DNA of 64,000 bases from Mytilisepta virgata (lineage: Eukaryota > Mollusca > Bivalvia > Mytilida > Mytilidae). The position numbers and the translations under genes are program-made. The DNA is taken from positions 61,074,230 to 61,138,229 of the forward strand of contig CM051516.1 in NCBI GenBank assembly GCA_028015205.1. The letters are read 5' to 3'. The notes beneath the pieces are model-generated. The model searched no databases and had not been told where the DNA came from. It saw only the letters and a program-made list of their open reading frames with translations. Shown in pieces: positions 1 through 11,215 of this stretch; within the stretch, counting starts at the first letter, position 1, and every line of letters starts with the position of its first letter.

Positions 1-1135
1 GATCAAACATAAAAATCTCTAAAAATAGTATATCTCGTGCAAAAGTCTATACTTTTACGGAAACGACATCTGTTTCCGCTTATACGCCATCTTTCTCCGG
101 GCTACTTCCGCTTTCTATTACTTCAAATTCCGTTTTATTTTTCCAACTAATTATGAGAAGAAAAGGGGAGAGGAAACAATGAGTACAGATCATCTCAATC
201 AATAACTCCACAATGATTATATTTGTTAGAAAAATTAACTGTTTTCACGTATCTAGAATGACATTACTTGTGTAAAATGTCAGCCATTGATTCTCACGTC
301 AGAAATCAAGGGTCATTTACAACTTTTATTAACTCTAGCATGAAGGATAAGATAAATGACAATAGTACATGTTTGGTTGAATTATCTTCTTGCTAACGAA
401 GCAGAATTCTGTTTTCTATAAGAAACTGTTAATTGCTATGAGAAGCCAACAGGGGAAAAACAAATAACCGAACAGATATTGAAAAGTCAAGACTACTGCC
501 TTCTAATGTACATGACCGCCACTGTTTTAACTGTCCTTTAATGGTTTTATATTGTTTGTCATTGTATATTATATCTACTGCTATTTATAGAAAGCACAGG
601 AGAAATGGGTATTTGAGAGTTTACTGTGTCTCCCACTTCAACTGAACCTCTTTTTGGAGAGTTAAAAAAAGTGCCAATAAAAACTTTTACTATATCTTTG
701 GATTCCTTAAGTCGAAATTTAGTTTTATCTTAAAATACATTTCCAAAACTTAAATGTCTAAACCTCTTCACGTGCACAGATTTATCTGTGCGCGTGTGTG
801 ACCATAGACGAAAATCGTAGCTGGAAACGTGCAAGTTTCAATCATGTTCATATTAGCAATACAACACCGGTGTCTTGTCCTTAATTGAAATACACAGAAT
901 TTAAATCGATGGATTAACAAATCCCTTTCTAGTGTATGTGGGCCACGCAGCGGTAAGGTTGCGCTATGTTCGTGGAATGACAACTAGAGCAAAGCTAAAA
1001 TGAAAAGTCGGCTCCAGGCCGAATTCGATATGGCAGATTGTAAATCATTCCGGTGTAAACAGCCGAGAACAAAGATCTAAAATAATGTTTGAATGTTTCA
1101 TTTGTTTGTTGGATGAATTTACAATTCTTTGCACG
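1..1135. other. AT-rich sequence, no gene or repeat seen
   Basis: Short frames only; a GC-richer patch at 770-1020 (GTGCGCGTGTGTGACC) has no splice or family signal. Confidence 0.5.
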
Positions 1136-2130
1136 GTTCTGAGATATTACAATGCATTGCCTCGTTCTGTATAAATATACTAGGAAGAAATATAAATGTA
1201 CCAGGTGATGTAAAAATATCAGACAAGATACAAATTTGCCATACGTACGAAATAAAATATACAGGCACAAGATACATGTACAAGTACACAAAGAGTCAAA
1301 ATAAGGGATATGAATACACAAAGACGAGATAAAGCCCTGGCTTACTCTCAGACGTCTAACAATGTGTTTTACAATCGGCTGAGCCCGTATTTCCAAAGCC
1401 ACAGCGTATTCTGAAACGTCCTGATTGATGTCACAAAAATCTCAGACAATGAAATGAAAATATTATATTACTGGAACATACAAATTCGCGATAAGAGACA
1501 GAGAGAAACCCGGTGATATAAATAAACCAGGAATATATACAATATGCTTGGAAATATGAATTACCTCACCAAAGCGGGATACACAGGCAAAATTGCCACA
1601 CATGTGCACATGCGTGTAACACGCATGTGTTAGAGACGTTTCATGCCACGCGTGTGACACGTTTGCAAAACGCATGTAATACGCATGATTCACCCATGTG
1701 ATCATGCGTTTCACAATTGAATTTCATGCGTGAGAAAACACGTGCACATGCGTTTTCAGATATTAGTACATGGCATTCATATGTGTTTGTCACACATGTC
1801 ACATTACATGCATATCATAAAGCTTGCATGACACACATGTGACACGTGCGTTCCCAAGTTCATGTGTGACACATGTGTGGCAATTTTGCCTGTGTACAAA
1901 TATACCTGGAGATATAGTCTGGAATATACCAGTCGAGATACCAGATCAAGACAAGATAAAATTACACCAAGAGGAAAAATATAAAGCCAGTAGTAGATAA
2001 TATATACTAAGAGATATGAATAGAATACTGCGAGATACAAATATGCCAGGAGATATACCAGGGTGAAACAGTAGAGATACACAATCGCACGAGATAAAAA
2101 TACAACAAGAAGAAATACAAATATACAAAG
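1136..2130. repeat. degenerate GAGATACAAATATACCAG-type array, split by a MITE
   Basis: Before (1136-1560) and after (1897-2130) the MITE the sequence keeps returning to variants of (AG)GAGATA(C/T)AAATATACCAG at spacings near 20 bp, too diverged to fix one period. The minus-strand frames of 60-135 residues in it are tyrosine/leucine-rich artefacts of the repeat. Confidence 0.45.
1580..1896. mobile_element. 317-bp MITE with perfect 27-bp inverted ends (TA duplication)
   Basis: The two ends are perfect inverted copies over 27 bp: TACACAGGCAAAATTGCC plus ACACATGTG at 1580-1606 and its complement at 1870-1896. The outermost TA fits a TA target duplication (Tc1/mariner type), leaving CACAGGCAAAATTGCC as the tip. 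The interior is a dense series of variants of ACACATGCGTG and its complement (about fifteen), so the whole element can fold on itself. It interrupts a degenerate GAGATA-type array (1136-2130). Confidence 0.8.
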
Positions 2131-3278
2131 GACATTAACAGAAACGTAAAAGGCATTTGATCTCTAATTAATAATATTCCTCGAATTTAAACTGAACAAG
2201 TCAATGACAAAAACCATTACTCATATTCTGCAAAACTTACAAATAAATTCCCCGCTCACTAGAAAATTCAAACTATTACAAGTAAAATTAATGTCATCGT
2301 CGGAAATCGACGCTTTCTCCGTCATCGCCAGAAACCTACAGTTGATAGAGGGAAGAGTAATGCCGTAGGTCTCCGACCATGAATAAAAGCATGATGTCAA
2401 ATTTTATTGTGTCATCAAATGAACGAACGCATTATTGCCACTGTCGGCATCCCAGTTGAAATATGCTGTTTACCATTTAAAAACATGACTGTACTTCTCT
2501 GCTCTTGTAATTAGAACCGATGTTGTATTTGCGACATTGTAACAGAATTCGATGCCAATTAGAACAAAATAAATATCCAGACTTCTGCGACAAGTGTAAA
2601 CTATAATTACCTTATAGATTATACTCACGCACTATAATTACTGTGTAGCAATTGTCACCCTGTGCGCCAGGGAAGATAACGTGAAAAAATACGATAACAG
2701 TTTACAGTGTTTGAATTGCTTATTGGGTTCTTTCTGAACAACATACAATTTTTGATTTCATTATTTAAAATTTTGGGTTTTTTCAACGAGTTATTGTTAA
2801 GTATATATTTAATTACAAGTTTAATTGATGATTTAGATAATTAGTAGAAAACTTTAACGTACATTTTATTGATGAAATAGATATTCAAATCAATGAACGC
2901 GTTCTTCATGCTCTTTGTACTAATTGTGACGCACCACACGTTCTCAAAAGTTACTGATAAAAGAAAAACAAAATAGAGAGATATAGAGCAAAAGAACATC
3001 CCAAAATGTCATAAAAAACAAAAGTTAATAATACCAAACGGACCAAAATCGTGAAAAAATAGGACTAGTGAGGTATTCCTTTGTTTAAGATGAGTTTTCC
3101 ATTTTTCTTTTATAAATATTGGAAGGTTAATGTCTTGCAAGGAGAAAAATACTGGTCATTGCATCCAGTGGGAAAGTCTTCTGGGTGCATTTCTGTATTA
3201 TAATACTGGGGGGGGGTAAATGTTTTGAAAGTAAGTTTGCTCTTAACTTTAAAAAAAAATCATACAGCTTATAACATA
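2131..3278. other. AT-rich sequence with one candidate exon and a 23-bp repeat
   Basis: Apart from the weak exon at 2241-2325, it holds CGACAAGTGTAAACTATAAT-TAC at 2588-2610, repeated exactly at 3476-3498, and a G tract at 3210-3216. Confidence 0.5.
2241..2325 (-). CDS. candidate first coding exon, unrecognised
   Basis: The minus-strand ATG at 2325 opens MTEKASISDDDINFTCNSLN then FLVSGEFI, running into a consensus donor (TTTATTT|GTAAGT). The ATG region (2280-2345) is GC-richer than its surroundings and contains CGTCGG/CCGACG self-complementarity. The opposite strand shows an equally plausible 25-codon frame (from 2291), which lowers the value of either. No further exon or family match was recognised. 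Confidence 0.15.
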
Positions 3279-3414
3279 GTATTATTACCTAATGTTTTTC
3301 ATACTGGCATAATTTATAGGTCCGAATTATGCCACATTGGCCTGAGGCGAAGGCCAATATGGCTTACCTCGGACCTATAACTTTGCCAATTTGAAAAACA
3401 TTAGGCAATGATAC
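3279..3414. repeat. 136-bp foldback element
   Basis: Two arms of about 60 bp pair almost throughout: GTATTATTACCTAATGTTTT ... TATAGGTCCGA ... ATTGGCC on the left, and the complement on the right (GGCCAATATGGC ... TCGGACCTATA ... AAAAACATTAGGCAATGATA). The loop is GAGGCGA-like. Mismatches show it is old. Confidence 0.75.
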
Positions 3415-4002
3415 CTTTATTAATTAACAGATCTACGATGTTTTCATAGAGGGATATGATAAATCAAGAGAGTTCCGACAAGTGTAAACTATAATTACAC
3501 AGTCCAATATGGCCCAAATCTCATACTGGAATAGTATGTGCCATATTGGCATAGTTTGTGCTTTTGTTTATTGGCAGTTTTTTTAGTTATTGAGTTCAAT
3601 ATATCTAAGTTAATTAATAATGACCAATTCAGCTGTTCGGAACTACGGTTATCCACGTACTTACATATTGAACCCAGAGTATAATGTTCAAAAGTTAAAA
3701 CTATATTGAAGTTTGTTACATAGGAAATGGAAGTATTTCTATTGCTGAAGTGTGCACATTGAATCAAAATTGTTACTTAAGAATAAATATTCTCTAATAA
3801 TAAAGATTTTCTATAATTACAAACTTTTAATAAAGCAATAAAAATACCACTTGTGTAAGAATCTGACAAAAATTGAAGCAATTAAAACCATCAAATGTTG
3901 CAATGCTTCAATAATAAGATACTTCCAGTTCTATGATTCAAAAATAAGTTATAGAAAAATGAATTTAGTAGTAATAATTAGCAAGAACATACTGAAGAGG
4001 AG

Positions 4003-4250
4003 TGTTGTCAAAATACCGAAAACCTAACGTCAGAAAGGTTTCCATTTGACGTACTATCACCCAAGATTTCCATGATCCGTTTGTGAAATTACCCCCTAAT
4101 ATAATTTCGATGACTCAACCTTAGGGACATTGTTGTCAAAATACTGAAAAATAACTCCAGAAAGGTTCCCATTTGACATACTATCATCCAAGGTGCCATC
4201 TGGTTGTGGAATTACCTCCTAATATAATTTCTATGACTCGATCTTATGAT
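4003..4250. repeat. 128-bp tandem dimer
   Basis: TGTTGTCAAAATACCGAAAA (4003) and TGTTGTCAAAATACTGAAAA (4131), and CCCCCTAATATAATTTC / CCTCCTAATATAATTTC near each unit's end. About 80% identity. Confidence 0.8.
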
Positions 4251-4428
4251 AAGAAATGACAATTTCCACAATATTTTCTGTTTGTCTTACACCTGCATAA
4301 TCATTTTATATTTATATTAAAAACCAATTTAAATTCGGAACATCCCCTAATCAAACAAATTGAAATAAGGTTCTAATCAACACCTAATTTAGGTGATGTT
4401 GGACCTGTTTCCACTGTCATAACATTTC

Positions 4429-4812
4429 ATGTGCCTCCAGCGATTTGTGACTTCGATCGGATTGACTTTGTTTAACTTCACGACGGGTGCCGCATACGGA
4501 GCAGGAACTGCTTACCCCTCTGGAGCACCTAGGTTCACTCCTGTTTTCATAGGTGTTCGCGTTGTTCATTGTTTTTTAGTTGCCATTGTTTGTTTGTTGT
4601 GCTTGTGGTTGTTCATTTGTCTTCCCGGGTTTTTCTGTCCAATGCATTACGTTTTTTTGATTTGGTCCCTAGGTATATTTGTCCACTTAGGTATTATTAC
4701 CAACATTACTCAAAGGAAACTTGTTAGTACGATTATTTTGTACACTCTTATATTTTCTCCAGTCAAGATTAAATTTTGTAGTTTTTTAACCATGTGCAAG
4801 TTTTGTTTCTAA
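4429..4812 (+). pseudogene. 127-codon frame from a dispersed repeat (probably not a gene)
   Basis: The frame begins MCLQRFVTSIGLTLFNFTTG and has hydrophobic stretches (about residues 45-70 and 75-95). The DNA around GCATACGGAGCAGGAACTGC and CCTCTGGAGCACCTAGGTTC followed by GTTGTTCATTGTTTTTTAG resembles, from memory, a very common dispersed repeat of mussels and other bivalves (GGAGCAGGATCTGCTTACCC type). The membrane-like composition is simply what T-rich DNA translates to. No splice context, no family match. A genuine small membrane protein is possible but unlikely. Confidence 0.4.
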
Positions 4813-4817
4813 AAGTT

Positions 4818-4881
4818 TGATCCATAATGACTTTCCGGGCATCTCTGGGTGATCCATAATGACTTTCAGGGCATCTCTGGG
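4818..4881. repeat. 32-bp tandem dimer
   Basis: TGATCCATAATGACTTTCCG then GGCATCTCTGGG is repeated at 4818 and 4850 with one mismatch. Confidence 0.85.
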
Positions 4882-5894
4882 ATTAGTTTCATAAAACTGT
4901 TCAAGCAGATATTTTTCGCACTGTTTTAGTTTTTTACTTCGGATATTTACCATCAGAAATTGAGTATTTCCTATACTAAATTTTCTTCAATCTGACTGGT
5001 CAGCATTTGATTTGAGGAAATCTAGGCCTGATTGTTAAATTTGAAATATAAGTAATTTTAGTAATGCCAGAAAAACCAGTTTCTGGAGCATGTGGGACAC
5101 AGTAAGGAATATTTCACTCATGTATAGCTTTGTAAATGGTTTTGGCTGTACGTTTGTTCTTTCGGTTCTGACTTCCATTTTCTGATAATTGTCTCCGATT
5201 GTCATACATATCCAAATTGATATCAAAGGGTGTTTGTTACTGGTGTTTTCTATAGCTAGTTATCTTTTAACCTAATAATTTTCCGTGCATTTATTTTACT
5301 GCTGGGGCCAATATCAAAAAGTCACATACATGTAATGCCTTTTCAAAATCTGTCGGGGCATAGCCTACATCATGTGTTCTCTTCAAATACTCTTATCACA
5401 ACTAACGAAATAAATTACTAGATTTTTTTTTCTAAATACCTGAATATTGCTTTGGGAGACAGTTTTAACATAAATTTGTCAAAATAACGTCTATAAGACA
5501 ATTTTTCAACGCGAAGGACATTCAGAATCAAAACGATTCTTTTTGTTGAGGGTGTGTTTATGTATCTCATTTCATTGGACAGAAGGTTTTGTTTCTGACT
5601 GTCCTTCTTTGCGACATTCCAAAAAGTGAAACAAAACATTTGGCAATTCATCCTCCACCACCTCTATACACGAACGTTGCTGGTAGGAAACTTGAATTTA
5701 TAAATGTTTAAGCTATTTGTTGACATAAAATACATTGCATTACAATTGTTTGTAAATATTTAAGATTAAAAAATCAATGGATATGAGTGAAACCAATACA
5801 GGGGAAAGTTGCCCTACGCTTTTCTTATTTGTTCTCTTATAAAAGTATTGGTGTAGCAAAAACATTATATTGTACTAACTTTTATTATTTCGTC
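4882..5894. other. AT-rich, nothing recognised
   Basis: No domain-bearing frame, tandem repeat or inverted end was found between the 32-bp dimer and the 5901 MITE. Confidence 0.5.
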
Positions 5895-5900
5895 GATTTA

Positions 5901-6220
5901 TATGGCAAGCCGTTCTCGTCAAAACTATGTTTAAAACATTTTTCGAAAATTTTACACACTGAGATTAAAAAACCTAAAAATACACCCTGAGAATAAGAAA
6001 TTACACACTGAGATTTCATAAAGACGCATTGACGCATCACAATGTGTCTTTTTAAAATCTCAGTGTGTAATTTTAATTTCTCAGTGTGTGTTTTTCAATT
6101 TTTTAATCTTAGTGTGTAATTTCGATTTCTCAGTGTGTTATTTTAGGCTTTTAAATCTCAGTGTGTAATTTTTTAGAAAAAAGGGTTTAAACATAGTTTT
6201 GACGAGAACGGCTTGCCATA
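5901..6220. mobile_element. 320-bp MITE with perfect 35-bp inverted ends and 6-bp target duplication
   Basis: TATGGCAAGCCGTTCTCGTC plus AAAACTATGTTTAAA at 5901-5935 is matched exactly in inverted form at 6186-6220. The hexamer GATTTA flanks both sides (5895-5900 and 6221-6226), a clean target-site duplication. The interior holds about eight copies of TTACACACTGAGATT, two or three facing one way on the left and five facing the other way on the right, around a GACGCATTGACGCATCA centre. Confidence 0.85.
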
Positions 6221-6779
6221 GATTTACTACTCATTAGTATGATAATAATGTATTTTCTTTTACATATTATTATTGATCTTCAAACTTTAGTTGTGTGTAA
6301 AAGGTTTATTATCATATGCACAATAGAATGATTATAAAAAAAATTCTACAAAGAATAAAATTAGATTGAATCTAAAATATTTCCACGATTTGATTGAATT
6401 ACTCAAATATTAGGTGAAACTTCAGATGGTTTTCATATGACAACAGATGAGTTATAGTTCTATTCCTAAGTCACCACCTGATCAAGACACAGTTTAAATG
6501 AATAAAACATTGAAAACGCCGAGGGTCAACGTGTCAGACAGGATTTAATTTTCAATAACACCCTGAAGTTAAAAAAAAATATTAACTTGTTACAGACGCC
6601 TAAAAGATATTTAAAATTAGAATAGGACATTTTTTCTTATAATATATATTTTGTGTTCAAAGATACTTTCTTTTTGTCATTTTTTACACAGAAAAATCGA
6701 ATATTTATATTATAAGTCTTGCATATGTTTGGAAAGAAAGTTATTTTATAAATAAACAACAAAATAGATAACAGGAAAG

Positions 6780-6850
6780 ATTGATTGATTGAATATTTTT
6801 TAACGCCGAGCTGGCGATATTACACCCAATATCACGGCGAAACAGGAAAG
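6780..6850. repeat. possible SINE tail relic
   Basis: GATTGATTGATTGAATATTT, TTTAACGCCGAGCTGGCGAT and ATTACACCCAATATCACGGC follow the pattern of a molluscan MetaSINE-type 3' domain (TTTAACGCCG...GCAATATT...GGCGGC). No tRNA head was seen. Confidence 0.3.
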
Positions 6851-7307
6851 ATGTAAATGACGCAATCAAACAAATAAATAAATGACAGAACTTCAAACAA
6901 ATAAATAACATAAAACAGCATAAAATACAAACAGAAAAAACCATGACTTGGTACAGACATTCAACAGTTGTGGTGATAATATGAGTATGCCCCCCCCCCC
7001 CCCCCATCTACTTTACCGTCTTTCAAAAGTAATCACTTTTTTCACTTTCCATTATTTCGATTAATATATCTGTACACAATTTTGCATAGACACACAAAGT
7101 CATAGGATTGACTCATCAGAAAATGTTTAGTCCTTAAGTAGTACCAAAGAAGCGAAAATTTGAAACTGGAAATTGTAGTTAACTTTTGAACAACTGGGCT
7201 CTGGTGTATGAAATACAATATTATTGCCAAGGAGACCCTATATGTCGGTACATAATTTGGATACAAAATTAACTATGTTGCGAAGCAGCTCATACAACAA
7301 TATGATT

Positions 7308-7540
7308 AGAGGAAATAAATGGAAATGGTGAGCTGTGAAGTCTTGCTGTGGGTTTCCAGGAGTCAACACCTTTTATTTTTTCATCCTCGTGGTCGAAACG
7401 TTGGGCAATTTCTACTTATTACTTTGGTTGTTATTTTATTTTATGATAATGTATATGGTTTTGTTCGGCTTAAGTATTTTGTACATTGATGTCGTTTTAT
7501 CCCCCTTTTGACAGCTCACCATTTCAATTTATTTTCCTCG
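7308..7540. mobile_element. 233-bp MITE, copy 1
   Basis: Left GAGGAAATAAATGGAAATGG plus TGAGCTGT and right (inverted) GAGGAAAATAAATTGAAATG plus GTGAGCTGT differ by one indel and one substitution over 27-28 bp. The interior includes GGGTTTCCAGGAGTCAACAC, which is found again in inverted orientation at 50562-50610. Confidence 0.7.
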
Positions 7541-7782
7541 TTTTCCATAATTAAGACAGCTGGGTCAAAACTAGTTCATTCGTTATAACAGTAAAACTAG
7601 CTATGGCTTTCACAACTGCTGGTCGGATATTGTCGCTCTATCTAACGAACTATTAAAAAATAATACTCCCGTAAAAGGTTTAATCTAGTCATTGATTTCA
7701 ATACACATCGGCAGTATTGGTAAGACGCCAGTATAAATTTAAAACCTTCAAGACATTGGGAGAAAGATCGTTTTTTTTTTTT

Positions 7783-7857
7783 ACATTTGTAGCCTGGGTA
7801 AATTTTACATTTGTAGCCTGGGTAAATTTTACATTTGCAGCCTGGGTAAATTTTACG
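7783..7857. repeat. 24-bp tandem repeat, three copies
   Basis: ACATTTGTAGCCTGGGTAAA, TTTT at 7783, 7807 and 7831, preceded by a T tract. Confidence 0.9.
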
Positions 7858-7920
7858 TACATATCAACCAATACCCTGTTTTACCAATTTGATTATATCG
7901 AATGTGCATGTAAAAACCAT

Positions 7921-7988
7921 GATGAGACGTCAATGATGAGACGTCAATGTTAGACGTCAATGTTAGACGTCAATGATGAGACGTCAAA
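7921..7988. repeat. GACGTC-bearing 13/16-bp minisatellite
   Basis: Five GACGTCAA motifs spaced 13-16 bp apart (GATGAGACGTCAAT and GTTAGACGTCAAT forms). Each contains the CRE-like palindrome (T)GACGTCA. Confidence 0.85.
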
Positions 7989-8019
7989 ATGATCAGAAAT
8001 TTTATAGAGATAAAACAAT

Positions 8020-8394
8020 TGCCAAAACAAATGTAAAGATTCCCATTCTACATACATATTAATGTTCCTAACTTTAATACAAACTCAGAAGCCGATTTCT
8101 AGGCATCTGTGACGGATCACGAGAGCAAAACACACAGAGCTGCCTAGCGCGTCCCCAAGTGGCGGATAGGGCAGACCCTCTCGTTAGGGGGTTGTTAGGT
8201 CATAATACAGAATGCCTGACCGCGGATCTGAATGGGTAACGTGTTTAGAAAATGCCAAACTCCCTGCACGCTAAAGACCACTTCTGTAGATTTTGCAAAA
8301 CAGTACGCTAATGCCCGTTACAAAAGGCTAAATTATCCGAACCTACCCATCCAACCTTTTCCAGTGGCAGTCAAAATTGGTGTCCCGCTCCACC
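8020..8394. other. GC-richer patch, possibly a retroelement leader relic
   Basis: GAGCTGCCTAGCGCGTCCCC, AAGTGGCGGATAGGGCAG and CCTGACCGCGGATCTGAATG have the look of a LINE 5' region (GCGTCCCCAAGTGGCGGATAG). No reverse transcriptase or endonuclease frame follows. Weak recollection only. Confidence 0.25.
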
Positions 8395-8561
8395 CTAGTC
8401 CGAGATTGCTCTGACGTCTGACGGCCTTTTTGTGACATGCCTGGGGCGTGGGACAGCATATCACAAAAAAGGCCGTCAGATGTCAGAGCAATCTCGGACT
8501 AGCCCACGGCACCAGCATATCACAAAAAAGATCGTCAGACGTCAGAGCAATCTCGGACTAG
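8395..8561. repeat. three-armed inverted/direct repeat around AGTCCGAGATTGCTCTGACG
   Basis: Arm 1 (8395-8440) reads CTAGTCCGAGATTGCTCTGA, CGTCTGACGGCC, TTTTTGTGA. Arms 2 (8456-8502) and 3 (8515-8561) are the reverse complement of arm 1 and direct copies of each other about 59 bp apart. The region is GC-richer than its surroundings. A hairpin could form between arm 1 and either partner. Confidence 0.8.
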
Positions 8562-9125
8562 CCCCACCCCTATTTGAATTGTGTTTGATAAATTATTGAA
8601 CTTGTTCTCGCCCTGAAGAAGCATGAAATATTTGCCTTTGGACGTTAAGCAAACAATAATCATCAGAAGCGGTTATCATTATTATCTGTGCTCGCGGTCG
8701 GTATTTGTGAAAGCCAAAAGCTATCGAAATCTTTTGAATAAATTATTCAATTATACGAACCTACACTGGATAAAAACATTCCGACGAGTTGAAAAACCCA
8801 CTATTGATAAAACTTTACGAATTGACTGAACTTCTTCTTATTTTTGAATAAGAAGTAAATTTCTATTTTTTTTTTTTTTTTTTGTCATTCAAATAGAGTT
8901 TATACCATGTTTACGATAGAAATTGACAATTTTTGAAAAATTTAAACGTAACAATTCTAAGTGAAGCCATTTTTGATCTTTTTTAACAAAAGTTCAAAGT
9001 TCAAAGTTATTTATTAAAGAAAACTCACAAAGAGCATAAAACAAACAATATTAATGCATAAAAGTATATACAAAAATATTGAGAAAGAGTTGCATGAATA
9101 TGAATATTAACAATAAATATAGATT

Positions 9126-9257
9126 ATAACATGGCATTTTTCATATCACACATATTATCAGCCCTAGGTCATGATATCAGCCTGAGAGCTGCCAGGCTCG
9201 AGGGATGATTTTGACCATGGGCTGATGATTGGTCTGATATGAATAATGACATGTTAT
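9126..9257. repeat. 132-bp foldback element
   Basis: The left arm ATAACATGGCATTTTTCATA, TCACACATATTATCAGCCC pairs with the right arm GGGCTGATGATTGGTCTGAT, ATGAATAATGACATGTTAT over about 45 bp, with roughly eight mismatches. The central loop is GC-richer (GAGAGCTGCCAGGCTCGAGG). Confidence 0.7.
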
Positions 9258-10674
9258 GATATTTTTATCATATACTTCAACATTGGTGTTTTATAAGTCT
9301 CCATGAAAATTCTTATCTCATTGATTTCAGTTTTATTGCCGTATTGCCGAATATCCTCGAGGCGCTGCAAATCGTCGTTGTCCCTCATCAATTTAGTCAA
9401 AATGTTTTGTCACTTAATGTTTTTTTCTGTTTGTATTAACATTTTGAGCGAATTAATATAATCAACAATTTCGTCTCGTTACCGTCTGCCGTGTTTCTAT
9501 GTGCTAGTAAGTTTAGAATCGATTATGGAAACGACTGATCTATAACGCGATTACGGATGAGGGGTGTGATATAAAACGGAAGCAGTTGATATAAACTGGA
9601 AACAGTTGATAACAAAGTCATATCAGCCCGCTAGGCCAATTCTTATAAGATTTGGGCAGAAATATGTACAATTTCCAATTTTATCGTAGAGTAAAATTTT
9701 ACCTTTATTTTATATAAATATATGATAAATAAATTTATTGATGATATCGGAAAAGTGCGAAGTTATAATAACAATTTCTTCTTAATTGTGTGATGATTAA
9801 GAAGCTTCTGTGACAACAATAACCTTTTCCCTGGGGCCTTAAACAGAAGAACGAGACTGTCATGGGAACAATATTACGACGTTAATCATAGAACAGAGTT
9901 ACAAACAAGCAAACAAAACAAAACAACTGCTATAAAAAATAAAAAACGGAACCAATGAGCTTTGGAAGATCCTTTAACTTAGAAATAAGTCTAATACAGA
10001 ATATTTCATAAAACAGACATAGTTGATGTAATTAAAAACAACTCGTATCAACTGACACATGTCCTCGAGTCAATAGGATGCCTCTGTAAAGTAAACTTTT
10101 GAAATAATCAGTTGGGCCTTGACTTCTAGATAACCTTAGCATGCCTTTATATGTAAGTGTCTGTATTCTTTTAATTATAAAAACAATGAACAGATCAGAC
10201 GTTTTATGAGCAAATTATTCAAAAAGGAAAATTAATTGACAAAACCAGGAAGTTTTAATGCAGTCACGCGAGAGTTATCTAAAAATGAATTTATGACTAT
10301 TTATTCAAAAGACCTAATTGTCTTGATACAGCGTAAGTCTTTAGTTGTAAAAAAGTGATAAACATTCTGATACACTCAACAAATCATAGTCTCGTTGGTT
10401 GATTCAAGTCTATAATCGAACTCAAGGTGTTTCCAATTCTGAGGATGACCAGTTCGGAGGTTTTCTCCGAGGATTTAAAAATTCAAAAATAAGAAACGGA
10501 AATATAACAACATCATGGAAAACAAAACCTGACATCCGTGCTTTTTACTTTTTTTTGTCATTGCATTGCAGGAACACAGACAAAATTATACTTGGTCTAA
10601 AATGCCCCATTAATTTCAAAAACGCATTGAGATTTTGAAACATAAAATAAGTAATATGTCTATGTTTAGTAAAA
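9258..10674. other. AT-rich, no gene seen
   Basis: Contains short GATATAAA-CGGAA / AACTGGAA repeats near 9570-9615. Otherwise no recognisable structure. Confidence 0.5.
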
Positions 10675-11215
10675 ATGGTAATGGCGGCTATTTTAGTCAG
10701 ATGTCACAATCTCGAAGGGGGACCAACAACGGACCATTCAAAGTTTGGTCTCAATTACAGAAGAAAAAAATTTAAATATTATTTTTGGTGATTTTTGTAT
10801 TTTTAGTAATGGTAGCTATATTGGTCCAAGGTCTGAACCCCTGACAAACTTTTTAAAGAGGATCACCTGAGAAACAGTCCATCAGATATTGGTCTCAATT
10901 GTCATGGTAGTTTCAGAGGAGATTTTTTTATATATTGTTTTTGATTATTCATCTATTATCAGTAAGGCAGCCATATTTGTTGGATGTTCAGATTTGAAAG
11001 GGGACGTAAAGACCATTCCGTCAAAATTTGGTCTTGATTGTCCTAGTAGTTTCAGAGATTTTTTAATGTTTTTTTTCATTTTCAGTCACTCTTTCTTGGA
11101 GATGCGCACCCCTCCGACACAATTTTGAAAGGGAATCGCCCAAGGACCATTACATCAAATTTTGGCCTGATTGGTCCACTGGTTTCAGAGGAGAAATTCT
11201 AACCAATTTGATAAA
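10675..11215. repeat. array of four diverged HINE-type internal units without termini
   Basis: Four units of about 130 bp each run through a GGC(G/A)GC-TAT-TT phrase, a TTTGAAAGGGGA-type phrase, GACCATTCCGTCAAAATTTG and a GTTTCAGAGGAGA phrase. These are the same modules as the interiors at 19181, 36350 and 38079. No GCTCACCTGG end was found on either side. Short forward reading frames here are repeat by-products. Confidence 0.6.

Noticed and set aside
995..1402. 135-codon minus frame, cysteine/leucine/tyrosine-rich
   Set aside because: It overlaps a degenerate GAGATA-type array, composition follows the repeat, and there is no family similarity.
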